Shown here: positions 55,575 through 64,000 of the stretch, piece after piece | Numbering within the stretch: the stretch's first letter is position 1 | Layout: the number at the start of each line of letters is the position of its first letter | Origin: Haloquadratum walsbyi J07HQW2 | GTDB taxonomy: Archaea > Halobacteriota > Halobacteria > Halobacteriales > Haloferacaceae | NCBI RefSeq assembly: GCF_000415985.1 | Contig: NZ_KE356561.1 | Coordinates: forward strand, 3,216,524-3,280,523 | Direction: 5' to 3' | DNA: 64,000 nucleotides | Made by a program: the position numbers and the translations under genes | Notes under the pieces: model-generated | Databases searched by the model: none | Seen by the model: only the letters and a program-made list of their open reading frames with translations | What the model was told of the DNA's origin: nothing

Positions 55575-56530
55575 TCTTGAGGAGAATACCCGCGGGATGA
55601 ATCCGACAACTCACTCCGTAATCCACCGTCGATAGCCCACCCGGATATTCCACGTCTTCGTCTTCGTCTTCGTCTTCGTTTTTAATCCGTCCACTTACAC
55701 CAGATACGAGTATAAGTGGTTACATAGACGTTCAGAATGCTGGAACTCCACCGAGCGACAATCCTCACCCACTCACAACGAGAGGAGATGCTCGATCAGC
55801 ACGGGCACGGCACAGGTGAAGTGCCAGCCAAAGCGAACTCTACTCTGGATCGGTCTCAGACTGGACTCTGTTTAAGAGCCCGTGAGACGTCGTCTCACGT
55901 GGCAACGTCGCCAATTACCACTCCCGGGAAGTATGGGATGACACGGGTGAAATCCCCGACCACGGCAACTTCAAAGACGAGTTGAAGGGTCATACCAACT
56001 ACAAGGCGAGGGATTGCACAGTCAGTCCAGTTAGCGCGTTCTGGAGTCACGGGCAACTCACTGACCGACTCGAACTCACACTCAGAGATGTCGGCATCAC
56101 CGTCAAGGAGTGAGTGAAAAAAGTTCGAGTCGCAAGCGCCCACAGTGTGAGCCTGAAAACGTTCACCGGGCCGGGGCGGTGATGCGTTCCGATCTCCGAC
56201 CCGATATGATGACTGCGAGTTGGACACGCACAGTGACATTGCCGGACCGGGGCGTGGGACGTGCTGCAAAAACAAGTAGAGTAGGGTCGATGGCTATGGC
56301 TCGGCGAGATGCCCTGTCTGCTGAACGTGGCAAGGGCGCACCCGCGAGTGGGGCGTACTGGGAGTGGCACGACCACGATCGAACACCATCGGTTTGGGGA
56401 CAGCCGAGGTTGAGGTCGGGGTCGGGGTCGGTTAAGCAACCTAACCCAACTCAGTGTCAGCGAACCCGTTAGTTCACAGCCGGGGGAATCGCTTGGTCAG
56501 ACTACCCACGGAGCAATCCCACACGGCTTC
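55575..56530 (+). mobile_element. Relic TnpB-type insertion sequence
   Basis: The left end at about 55575-55610 includes ACCCGCGGGATGAATCCGAC, and GGGATGAATCCGACA recurs in the relic at 28846-28860. A CGTCTT tandem (four units, 55653-55677) follows. A decayed tnpB lies within. The right end is less clear: GGGGGAATCGC at about 56480. It is inserted just upstream of the helicase start. Confidence 0.55.
55737..56472 (+). pseudogene. Decayed TnpB gene
   Basis: The first frame starts MLELHRATILTHSQREEMLD, typical of haloarchaeal TnpB N-termini. A second frame from 55934 reads WDDTGEIPDHGNFKDELKG and HTNYKAR, the next family block, then VGITVKE and a stop at 56113. The third frame (56110-56472) has NVHRAGAVMRSDLRPDM and YWEWHDHDRTPSVWGQPRLR, resembling the zinc-ribbon end and tail. 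No catalytic RuvC motif survives in full. Large parts are deleted. Confidence 0.7.
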
Positions 56531-56688
56531 AGCTATGGAAGAAGTCAAATGAGCTTACTCGCACATTGAGGTGACTCCGACGTTATCTCTGTCCTCATGA
56601 TATCTAAAGCGTAATAGAGGGGTTGAAAGTCAGATTTCATACTAATATTATAATTAAAATTAAGTATATTGATTGCCTTATATGATAT

Positions 56689-58656
56689 ATGCAGTCTCCT
56701 GAATCACAAGAGGTCGTCCACGTCCCAGATGAGTCATTCGTTAAGTCGACAAACGTCGCCGCGTTCATGAATGCCTATGATATCACTGACCATGATGATC
56801 TCATCAGGCGAACAACCTCTGATATTGAATGGTTTTGGGATGAACTGCCTAATTATTTAGATATCGAATTTTATACAGAATATGACAGTGTCCGAGATGA
56901 TGCTGAGGGTCCACAATTCACAGAATGGTATCCGGGCGGTGAATTAAACGTTGCACATAATACGGTCGATCGGCACGGGTCTATGAGTTCTGATCGAAGA
57001 AATACCGTTGCCTGCATATGGGAAGGCGAACAGGGTAATGTTCGAGAATTAACATACCACGAACTTCTTCGTCGGAGCAATCAAGTCGCCAATTATCTCG
57101 AATCAGTCAATATCGACACCGGCGATACGGTTGGATTGTATATGCCGATGATTCCGGAGGTTATCTCAATTCTGTATGGTTGCTTCAAAGTAGGTGCAAT
57201 TGCTGTACCTATTTTCTCAGGATTCGGTGTTGACGCGACGGCAACCCGGATTGATGATTCAGAGTGCTCAGTGTTATTTACCGGTGATGGGTTCTATCGC
57301 CGTGGCGATGAGATTACACTGAAAAGTGCTGCTGACGAAGCGGTTGCTGAGGCTGGCTTTGTTGAACATACAGTCGTCTTTGACCGTCTTGGCGCAGATA
57401 TCCCATGGAACGATAATCGAGATGAGTGGTGGGCAGATGCAATCGAAACTCAAAATGACGATTACGAGACGAAGTCACTCAGCAGTGATCAGGAGTGTAT
57501 GCTGTTGTATTCCTCTGGGACGACAGGAAAGCCGAAAGGAATTGTCCACACGCACGCAGGTGCACAACTCCAACCAGCGAAAGAATTACATTTTGGCTTT
57601 GATCTCAAACCGTCGGATCGGTTTCTCTGGGTCTCCGATATTGGCTGGATGATGGGACCATGGACGCTCATTGGCACTCACACCTTCGGCGGCACGATGG
57701 TTATGTATGAGGGGGCTCCGGACCACCCGCAGCCAGATCGATTCTGGAAATTGATTGACCGCCATGGAGTCACCCAATTTGGCATCTCCCCGACAGCAAT
57801 CCGTGCACTCCGCAAGCAGGGTGATGAATGGGTAGAAGGACATGACCTTTCGTCGCTTCGATTGCTAGGTTCAACTGGCGAACCATGGGATACTGAGTCG
57901 TGGCTTTGGTTGTATGATCATGTCGGGAATGGTAATACACCGATTATCAATATTTCCGGCGGGACAGAAATATTCGGCTGTTTTCTGATGCCGATGCCAA
58001 CCCAGTCATTAAAACCGTGCACACTTGGTGGACCAGGGCTCGGCATGGATATTGACATCATCGACGAAACGGGAGCATCGGTTGCAGAAACGAACGAACG
58101 CGGTTACCTCGTTGCTCGTGACTCCAATCCTGCCATGACGAAGTCTCTATGGGGTGGTGATGAGCGATATCTCAATGAGTATTGGTCGGCATTCGAGAGC
58201 CCACCAATGTGGAACCACGGCGACTGGGCGCAACAAGATGAAGACGGCTTTTGGTTCTTGCATGGTCGTGCTGACGATGTTTTAAATGTTGCAGGGAGAA
58301 AGATTGGACCCGCAGAAATCGAGAGCGCGGCAATGGAGCACGACAAAATCAATCAGGCGGCAGTGGTAGGTGCCCCTGACGATACTACCGGAACGGCAGT
58401 CGTATTATATTTGATCACGGAAGACGATGCTAAAGAGACTGATATGCTTCGGGATGAGGTCCGTGAATTGGTTGGCAGAGAGCAAGGCAAACCATTCCGA
58501 CCTAGTGAGGTATTGTTTGTTGATGCGTTTCCAAAAACACAGTCGGGTAAAATTATTCGTCGGGCAGTGAAGACAACCTATACAGGTGGAAATCTCGGCG
58601 ACATGAGTAGTATCGAAAATCCTGAAGCGCTTACACAAATTGAAAACGCTCGGTAA
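56689..58656 (+). CDS. Acetyl-CoA synthetase-like AMP-forming ligase
   Basis: This 655-residue protein starts MQSPESQEVVHVPDESF and carries the adenylate motif YSSGTTGKPKGIVHTHAG, then WVSDIGWMMGPW, STGEPWDTESW and GGTEIFGCFL. RADDVLNVAGRKIGPAEIES and the C-terminal KTQSGKIIRRAV (the catalytic Lys) complete the family. It activates a short carboxylate to the acyl-CoA with ATP. Acetate or propionate is likely, though other acids are possible. The gene stands alone after an IS relic. Confidence 0.9.
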   Translation: MQSPESQEVVHVPDESFVKSTNVAAFMNAYDITDHDDLIRRTTSDIEWFWDELPNYLDIEFYTEYDSVRDDAEGPQFTEWYPGGELNVAHNTVDRHGSMSSDRRNTVACIWEGEQGNVRELTYHELLRRSNQVANYLESVNIDTGDTVGLYMPMIPEVISILYGCFKVGAIAVPIFSGFGVDATATRIDDSECSVLFTGDGFYRRGDEITLKSAADEAVAEAGFVEHTVVFDRLGADIPWNDNRDEWWADAIETQNDDYETKSLSSDQECMLLYSSGTTGKPKGIVHTHAGAQLQPAKELHFGFDLKPSDRFLWVSDIGWMMGPWTLIGTHTFGGTMVMYEGAPDHPQPDRFWKLIDRHGVTQFGISPTAIRALRKQGDEWVEGHDLSSLRLLGSTGEPWDTESWLWLYDHVGNGNTPIINISGGTEIFGCFLMPMPTQSLKPCTLGGPGLGMDIDIIDETGASVAETNERGYLVARDSNPAMTKSLWGGDERYLNEYWSAFESPPMWNHGDWAQQDEDGFWFLHGRADDVLNVAGRKIGPAEIESAAMEHDKINQAAVVGAPDDTTGTAVVLYLITEDDAKETDMLRDEVRELVGREQGKPFRPSEVLFVDAFPKTQSGKIIRRAVKTTYTGGNLGDMSSIENPEALTQIENAR

Positions 58657-59084
58657 ACACTAGATTATGTTAATTCAACTGTCTGTGTGAGAGCATCTAC
58701 TGTATCTAATTGAGATGTTTTCATTTCGCGTCACTCATTCAAGCCCAATCTAATCTGTTGAGTATCTTCTTTCAGCTTGCATTGAGTCATATTGTACGAA
58801 GCAACTCAGCTTATGAAAGCGGGTACATTGCACTCAATTCGAACGATAATACCATGACGAAATTCTATCTCTTAGGATATGTCTATCAATACGAAATAAA
58901 AGTATCACTGCCTAGGCGCAACTTGCGTGATATGTTGAATTCCTCAAGAAGTATCAAACATCACCGATGAACTACAATTTCCTTCCCACGAATCGTAAGG
59001 TCGAATCACATTCAATTAAAGCATTATTGAGATGTCGGCTAGGGTGAATTCTTACCGTCAGGTGAAATTGTTCGTGACAATCAG
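58657..59084. other. Gap without supported gene
   Basis: An 86-codon plus-strand ORF at 58710-58970 has no clear coding bias and no recognisable pattern. It is not called. Confidence 0.4.
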
Positions 59085-59303
59085 CTATTTATCGATGAGT
59101 CGATATGTCGGCGGTATATCGTCAGTCGCCTCAATCGTGTCCATTTCAATCTGTTCTTTACAAACATCTCTGATAGCTCCTGTCGTCATATCGCGACTTT
59201 GCGTGGCGATGTGATGTTGAATTGTTGACGCTGATAGCGGTTCGTTAGCCGATTTCAGCACCTCAAGGACTCGATTTGTTGTCTCCGTATCTGGCATATT
59301 CAA
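59085..59303 (-). CDS. Small winged-helix protein
   Basis: The 72-residue frame starts MNMPDTETTNRVLEVLKSA; ATG 59297 is also possible. The helix pattern (VLEVLKSANEPLSASTIQHH, AIRDVCKEQIEMDTIEAT) and the C-terminal DDIPPTYRLIDK look like a compact winged helix-turn-helix. Such short HTH proteins are common in haloarchaea. The operator is unknown. Confidence 0.65.
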   Translation of the reverse strand: MNMPDTETTNRVLEVLKSANEPLSASTIQHHIATQSRDMTTGAIRDVCKEQIEMDTIEATDDIPPTYRLIDK

Positions 59304-59720
59304 TATATGTTGACGAGGAAAAATAAAATCTTCCAGTCACGATATCTGGAGTGTACTCAGCAAGATTGTTTTCATTTTGAACTCGTGAATTAAGATACCC
59401 ACTGAGAGGAGACGAGACGAGACGAGTAATTGTCTATATTTACTCGTGGAAATCCCAAATCTATTCTATAAACTCGACAATAACTGAAGATGACGCGTGA
59501 TGAATCAATTGTGCCGTGTTTCTCTTATTCACCCATCATAGTAAAAGTAATATGATAGGTTTTTTGTGAATAATTACTTTACTACTCTGTTTGAGTATGT
59601 GTGGTTTTCAGTCATATCACTCAATTCCGATGATTGCCTAGCTAGAGATACTCATCTCTGTGTTTCTTACTCTGAAATACATTCTGTGGCTATATACACA
59701 ACAGGTGATGTATACAATCT
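59304..59720. other. Gap without supported gene
   Basis: The region has a GAGACGAGACGAGACGAG tandem near 59408-59426. A long plus-strand ORF at 59566-59994 is out of frame with the better gene at 59721 and is rejected. Confidence 0.4.
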
Positions 59721-60083
59721 ATGCCAACGCAGAGAGCAAGAATTAATTCCGATCTTCAATTCGGTCGTGACGCGGCGGATAATGTGCAACAAAGCCAACC
59801 GACACTCGTTGTTCGGAATTACGATTCCTCCGAGACCCATTCGGTTCATATACAACTTCATGATACCGCGGGGAACTGTGCATTTGAACGAACACTGCAG
59901 GTTGATCCCTCACGGGCAATTACCACCGAGATGCGCTGTGATGCTGCGAACTATACAATCACGGCGCAAATTGAAACTGGATCAGTTGATATGACTAGAT
60001 GTGATATTGAGACAGGCATGGACAAGACGGCGCTCATTGAGACCGGCAACGGCTCTGTGCGAGTCGTTGATGATTTTATTTAA
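59721..60083 (+). CDS. Hypothetical beta-rich protein
   Basis: The 120-residue product starts MPTQRARINSDLQFGRDAAD. It is predicted beta-rich (HSVHIQLHDTAGNCAFERTL, TITAQIETGSVDMTRCDIET) with no signal peptide or helix. Paired Cys residues are possible. No family is recognised. It lies 54 bp before the dUTPase-like gene on the same strand, so an operon is possible. Confidence 0.6.
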   Translation: MPTQRARINSDLQFGRDAADNVQQSQPTLVVRNYDSSETHSVHIQLHDTAGNCAFERTLQVDPSRAITTEMRCDAANYTITAQIETGSVDMTRCDIETGMDKTALIETGNGSVRVVDDFI

Positions 60084-60136
60084 TATAATATCTCCCGACG
60101 CCGGGTTTATGTTGTTCACCTCATGTAACGAATAGT

Positions 60137-60553
60137 ATGAATTCACTCATTGAAACAGTGGATGAGCTTGTGCATGAACCGACACAGACGCGTGACGATG
60201 GTGGAGTTGATATCACCGTGAGTGAGATATATACAATACAGCAGCCTGGACAACTCGATTTTGGCGGTGGTGAGATGAAGCCTGCAGACTTACAAACGCA
60301 CTCAACACAGCTTCACAACGAGGGTGATAGTTACCAGTGGTGGCATCTTGATGAAGGGATATATCTGATTGAGTACAATGAGTCGCTGTCAACGGAAGCG
60401 CAGCTTCAACCACGGACAGAAATTCTTGAACAAGGAGCTAGTCATCCGTCGATACGTGTCGAGTCGCTCCCAATGATTCCACTGTCTGTCTCGGTGGGAG
60501 GGATTCAGATAAAAGAGAATGCACGAGTTTCTGTTATTTTACCAGTAGAATAA
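60137..60553 (+). CDS. dUTPase/dCTP deaminase-like protein
   Basis: The 138-residue product starts MNSLIETVDELVHEPTQTRD. GGEMKPADLQTHSTQLHNEG, YQWWHLDEGIYLIEYNESL, LQPRTEILEQGASHPSI and VGGIQIKENARVSVILPV resemble the jelly-roll of the dCTP deaminase/dUTPase superfamily. The usual catalytic motifs are not clear, so this may be a divergent or regulatory member. I recall similar haloarchaeal proteins being annotated this way. Confidence 0.6.
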   Translation: MNSLIETVDELVHEPTQTRDDGGVDITVSEIYTIQQPGQLDFGGGEMKPADLQTHSTQLHNEGDSYQWWHLDEGIYLIEYNESLSTEAQLQPRTEILEQGASHPSIRVESLPMIPLSVSVGGIQIKENARVSVILPVE

Positions 60554-60636
60554 TTCTATTTGATCTGCAGTCTCGACATTGACGGAGTATCTCAACCGAT
60601 CTTCACTCATCAAATCATCATGATGATGTGAACCAT

Positions 60637-60705
60637 CTCGGGGTCACATCACATCAGTATCAAACCTCTGACCCCGACTCCGAGGCACTCGCCTTGCTTA
60701 TCTAT
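60637..60705 (+). mobile_element. Short IS-end relic
   Basis: TCGGGGTCA and then CCCCGACTCCGAGGC at 60672-60686 match the relic at 42234-42261 (15 identical bases in the second part). TGACCCCGACTCCGAGG can pair partly with CTCGGGGTCA. No gene remains. Confidence 0.4.
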
Positions 60706-60788
60706 AGAAAACTAACCGATATACGCATACTCAGGGGCGGAAACAATCTATTTTAAGCTATTGTCTGAGAAATTTCTGTGTAAGCAAT

Positions 60789-61532
60789 ATGGATTCATTC
60801 GATGAAAAGATCGTGCTCATTACGGGTGCAAGTTCAGGTATTGGAGCGGCGACTGCACGACATTTTGCGAGTGCTGGGGCGACAGTCGTCCTTGCTGCTC
60901 GTAGTGAGGAAGCGCTCAAAGAGGTAGCAGACGAGTGTGAGGCGATGGGCAGCACTGCGCTGGCGGTCCCTACAGATGTCACCGATCATACTGCAGTAGA
61001 TGCGCTTGTTGACGCTACTATCGAGCGATTCAATCAACTCGATATTTGTATCGTGAACGCTGGAACCGGCGAATCAGTAGATACTGCGCTCTCAGAGTTA
61101 CCTATCGAGCAGTTCAAACAGGTAACTGAAACGAACGTCCACGGGGCATTCTATACAACCCGTTCAGTAGTTCCTCATTTGCGAGAAAGTAACGGGTCAA
61201 TAGTCTTTATTGGGAGTTTCAAGGGTAAATATCCAAGTACCTCAACACCAATATACGCTGCCTCAAAATGGTGGCTTCGGGGATTCGCGGCTAGTGTGGC
61301 TGGCCGAATCGGACCCGAGGGGGTTGCAACAACGCTCATCAATCCATCTGGGGTTACGACAAATTTCGGTTCACAATTCCGTAAACGCTCCAACAATGAG
61401 GCGCTTGATGCAGAAACGACTCTTGACGTGACTGACGTTGCCGATTCGATTTTATTCGCTGCTCAACAAGACGCGCCTGCAGCGGTAACCGAACTCGATC
61501 TCAACCGACAGGACATTTTTGATCGATTTTAA
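60789..61532 (+). CDS. Short-chain dehydrogenase/reductase
   Basis: This 247-residue protein starts MDSFDEKIVLITGASSGIGA. VNAGTGESVDTAL, IVFIGSFKG and the catalytic PIYAASKWW follow. An SDR using NAD(P)H is certain; the substrate is not. It resembles the SDR at 31850 but shares only the family pattern. Its start lies 9 bp after a TTTTAAGC region with a TATA-like box about 30 bp upstream. Confidence 0.88.
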   Translation: MDSFDEKIVLITGASSGIGAATARHFASAGATVVLAARSEEALKEVADECEAMGSTALAVPTDVTDHTAVDALVDATIERFNQLDICIVNAGTGESVDTALSELPIEQFKQVTETNVHGAFYTTRSVVPHLRESNGSIVFIGSFKGKYPSTSTPIYAASKWWLRGFAASVAGRIGPEGVATTLINPSGVTTNFGSQFRKRSNNEALDAETTLDVTDVADSILFAAQQDAPAAVTELDLNRQDIFDRF

Positions 61533-61634
61533 TATACGCTATTCTCTGCTGTGACATACTGTGTTATTCTATCCAAAGACGGGAATCAATTAACGAATCA
61601 AAACTATCAGCATCATCGGAATCTATTATAAAAT

Positions 61635-62090
61635 ATGCGTGTGAGTATCATTGGTGGAAGTACGGTCACAGATGACGAGTATGCAACAGCAGAACGTCTT
61701 GGTGAAGTAATTGGTGAGCGGGGGCATGAACTCGTTTGTGGCGGATTAACTGGTGTGATGGAAGCGGCTTGTAAGGGCGCACAAAGCGAAGGAGCCCACA
61801 CAATTGGTATCATCCCAGGTAAAGACCCACAAGAAGCAAATGAACATGTTGAAACAGCGATTGCAACAGGGATCAATGATTCGCGGAACCCAGTCATTGT
61901 CATGAATGGTGACGGTGTTGTTGCTGTCGATGGTGGTCCCGGAACACTTTCAGAGATAGGACATGCACTCACTTTTAGTAAGCCTGTGGCTGGTCTTGAT
62001 ACACATCGAGTTGATGGCGTTTATGGGATTGAGCATGTTGATGCACCTGCGGAGGCGATTGCGCATCTTGAGGATAGCGTCGACTCATAA
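61635..62090 (+). CDS. LOG-like protein, TIGR00725 family
   Basis: The 151-residue product starts MRVSIIGGSTVTDDEYATAE. VCGGLTGVMEAACKGAQSEG, IGIIPGKDPQEANEHV and VDGGPGTLSEIGHALTFSKP are characteristic of the lysine-decarboxylase-like/LOG fold (TIGR00725). Such proteins resemble cytokinin-activating LOG enzymes that cleave nucleoside monophosphates. In archaea the substrate is unproven. Confidence 0.88.
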   Translation: MRVSIIGGSTVTDDEYATAERLGEVIGERGHELVCGGLTGVMEAACKGAQSEGAHTIGIIPGKDPQEANEHVETAIATGINDSRNPVIVMNGDGVVAVDGGPGTLSEIGHALTFSKPVAGLDTHRVDGVYGIEHVDAPAEAIAHLEDSVDS

Positions 62091-62700
62091 ATTACGTAGA
62101 TAATAAAAGAGATGCTGTTACCCGTTGTTGATAGAGCAAATGTCGCCTCTCTCAGCTCCGCCTGTAGGATACGTGGTCACGGATTCTGATTCTCCGGCTG
62201 GACTGATTTGGATGAAGTAGCAATCTCGTCCTGAGTTATGATGATATCGATAGAAGCATAACTCGAGTAATCATCATAAAGTTGTATTTCTTGGTGCATA
62301 CGACGATGTAAAAATTAGTATATCAGGGGTGAACTCTCAGAGGACATCCGAAATGTGACTTACGTAGGCTGACAGATACATTGCGGACGATGCGGAGTAA
62401 CGTCACTCAACTATGAGAAGGAAATTAACCTGTGTGGGTCATACTGTTGCATGCATTGGTTACAATGCAATGAGGATAGAACCTCAAATGGCAAGGTCAC
62501 GACAGATACCACTGTCACCCTTCTCGGGGATGCAGTAATATCCCCGATAAGCTAATTATGGAATATTTATCTGATTATCAATAATAGCAATTACACATAC
62601 AAATAGCTCAAATTAAATTAGATTTTGAAGTTAATTAATGATTAATACCTCAGCTATTCAAGAGTAATCAAAAGATAATTTATCGGAGTAACAAGGGCAA
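62091..62700. other. Gap without supported gene
   Basis: The stretch is AT-rich towards 62560-62690 with no coding frame. It is followed by a relic IS right end. Confidence 0.4.
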
Positions 62701-62762
62701 GACCCCGTCCTCGAGGAATGAACGGCACCGAGCCGTGAGTGAGTAGGTCGGGGTAGTTTATT
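62701..62762 (+). mobile_element. Relic right end of an IS200/IS605 TnpB element
   Basis: GACCCCGTCCTCGAGGAATG, then GAGCCGTGAGTGAGTAGGTC, GGGGTAGTTTAT. ACCCCG and CGGGGT arms can pair. It matches the relics at 27961 (plus) and 27168 (minus). No tnpB remains upstream; the AT-rich gap is all that is left. Confidence 0.5.
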
Positions 62763-62932
62763 ATGTGCCTCTCTGCTCGAACATATTGCCCTGATGATAT
62801 CCATCGCGCTGCGCTGACCTTGCAGTAATATGACCGATATATTCTGAGGCGTTGTTAGTTACAGACTTATTGTTTTGATAACAAAACTCAATTCCGTGTG
62901 TAGATTTTGTCTGCTAGATAAACGATCAAGAT

Positions 62933-63793
62933 ATGCTAACCACGATTTTCATTTCAGTTAATTCACCACTTGTGGGTATGATATTATTGATTGCGGCGGC
63001 GGTCACTGGGTGGTATAGCCGGCGACTTCATCGCCGTCAATCAGTTATTACAGAGACAACGACTACCGATATTGGACAGCTATCTGAGGAAGGAGTTGTT
63101 GAGGTTCAAGCCGAGGTGACCGGTGGAGAGACATTTGATTCACCGATTGGAGATCAGGAATGTGTTCTTTCAGTCTGGGAAATCGATGAATATGATGATG
63201 GGTGGGAGACCCGGGTCTCAGGTATCTATGCAAAGCCGTTTAGACTCGATGATGGGACGGGTCAAACTCAAGTCGATATTGAAAATCATATCAGCACTGA
63301 GTATGATTCTGACTCCTGGGAAATCAGCTGGCGTGGATTCGATATTGATCGGATGCTGTCGGTCGGCATCTCGGTTAACGACGTATACTGCGTATTTGAT
63401 GAATTCACTGTTGAGCACTCTGTGTCATCTGATTGTGAGTTACCACCACGGATTTCTGCATTTGAGACAGCTGACCCGGATATCCCGGAACGATCCGAAT
63501 CAACGATTAAACTCGGTGAGACAGATATTCAAACAAAAAGTAAACGTCGGTACTTTGAGGAGACGATTACTCCGGGACAGGAGATATATCTTCTTTGTGA
63601 GGCGACCGTAACCGGCGATGTGACTCATCCGCCTAAACCAGGTGACATAACTCTGAAACAGCGACAGAATGACGAGTTGATGATTATCTCTAATCAGCGT
63701 AAAAACGATATTATTGCTGATTTTAATCAGTATCGATTGGGATATGCAGCGGCTGGCGTTATGACTTTTGTCGGGTTGGTTGCTGTAATCTGA
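62933..63793 (+). CDS. GIDE-domain membrane protein
   Basis: The 286-residue product starts MLTTIFISVNSPLVGMILLI, a membrane helix, with a second at the C-terminus (GYAAAGVMTFVGLVAVI). The middle (VEVQAEVTGGETFDSPIGDQ, ECVLSVWEIDEYDDGWETRV, PFRLDDGTGQTQVDIENH, RRYFEETITPGQEIYLLCEA) matches the GIDE domain of E3-ligase-like proteins, with the outer-beta pattern. In archaea the domain is membrane-bound, and no RING finger is present. Function unknown. Confidence 0.8.
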   Translation: MLTTIFISVNSPLVGMILLIAAAVTGWYSRRLHRRQSVITETTTTDIGQLSEEGVVEVQAEVTGGETFDSPIGDQECVLSVWEIDEYDDGWETRVSGIYAKPFRLDDGTGQTQVDIENHISTEYDSDSWEISWRGFDIDRMLSVGISVNDVYCVFDEFTVEHSVSSDCELPPRISAFETADPDIPERSESTIKLGETDIQTKSKRRYFEETITPGQEIYLLCEATVTGDVTHPPKPGDITLKQRQNDELMIISNQRKNDIIADFNQYRLGYAAAGVMTFVGLVAVI

Positions 63794-64000
63794 GTGTGCT
63801 AATCTGGAACGGTCAATCCTTTCTCAGATTAATGGCAATATATTATAGCTAGTGTGGCAGAAAACCCATCCGTTTACAGATGGGGTGAATACCATCAAAA
63901 ACAATAAACGAGTAAAATATTTTACTGATTCTAAGATTACAATATTCATTAGTAGCGTGTGCTTTGGTGTCGCATAACACACTTATGGCTGCACGAGAAT
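63794..64000. other. Gap with a hairpin (CCCATC-GATGGG)
   Basis: CCCATC at 63865-63870 pairs exactly with GATGGG at 63879-63884 around CGTTTACA. It resembles end hairpins of haloarchaeal TnpB elements. The window ends in AT-rich sequence without a visible gene. Confidence 0.4.

Noticed and set aside
55492-55653. 54-codon N-terminal extension of the helicase
   Set aside because: It crosses the left end of an IS relic, and the sequence is not family-like.
55653-55677. CGTCTT tandem as coding or regulatory
   Set aside because: Simple hexamer repeat inside an IS relic.
59566-59994. 142-codon plus-strand ORF
   Set aside because: Overlaps the better gene at 59721 in another frame; Cys/His/Arg-rich and not protein-like.
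1-64000. tRNA, rRNA or CRISPR loci
   Set aside because: No TPsiC-loop-like GTTCAAATCC cloverleaf, no rRNA motif and no repeat-spacer pattern could be recognised by eye. A tRNAscan search would be decisive.

Overview
The window reads as chromosome of a haloarchaeon, most like Haloquadratum walsbyi or a close relative (inference from style, not from a database match). Proteins are acidic, several response regulators carry the haloarchaeal HalX domain, secreted proteins use twin-arginine lipobox signals and a PGF-CTERM-like tail, and TnpB-type insertion sequences are of haloarchaeal type. Base composition is AT-rich for a haloarchaeon, gaps between genes are long, and decayed genes are common, as known for Haloquadratum.

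Layout. 1-1.36 kb: the N-terminal part of a large GTG-started surface protein. 1.4-9.6 kb: a gene graveyard in which at least five genes are broken by frameshifts or stops, around an intact secreted PGF-CTERM-like protein and a DUF192 lipoprotein. 9.8-14.2 kb: a MobA/MocA-like nucleotidyltransferase and a very AT-rich stretch with two HalX regulators (one an HxlR-receiver-HalX fusion), a small lipoprotein and a duplicated 58-bp promoter-like element. 14.2-16.6 kb: a secreted protein and a large disordered membrane protein in one operon. 16.9-26.5 kb: membrane transport and stress: DUF2892, an NRAMP-like protein, an SLC13/RCK_C transporter, a TrkA-type protein, three UspA domains, a LarA-like protein and a CNNM/CorC-type protein.

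26.6-35.6 kb: a small HTH/zinc-ribbon regulator behind a perfect palindrome, relics of IS200/IS605-type right ends, a peroxiredoxin, a bacterial-type RtcB, an SDR, an ABC exporter and a paralogue of the 14.2-kb secreted protein. 36.1-38.2 kb: a convergent pair that looks like a type II restriction-modification system. 38.6-40.1 kb: an aldehyde dehydrogenase. 40.3-45.1 kb: an insertion-sequence cluster with one intact TnpB element sitting inside a split and internally deleted sfsA gene.

45.5-48.9 kb: a four-gene ABC importer operon (NMT1/THI5-like binding protein, two permeases, one ATPase). 48.9-52.3 kb: larB and a nicotinate phosphoribosyltransferase in one operon, then a saccharopine dehydrogenase-like oxidoreductase. 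LarB acts on nicotinic acid adenine dinucleotide, so the pair fits nickel-pincer nucleotide synthesis and may serve the LarA-like protein at 22.6 kb. 52.7-64 kb: an XPD/Rad3-like helicase, a TnpB relic, an acetyl-CoA synthetase-like enzyme, small regulators and conserved proteins, a dUTPase/dCTP deaminase-like protein, an SDR, a LOG-like protein and a GIDE-domain membrane protein. No rRNA, tRNA or CRISPR array was recognised.
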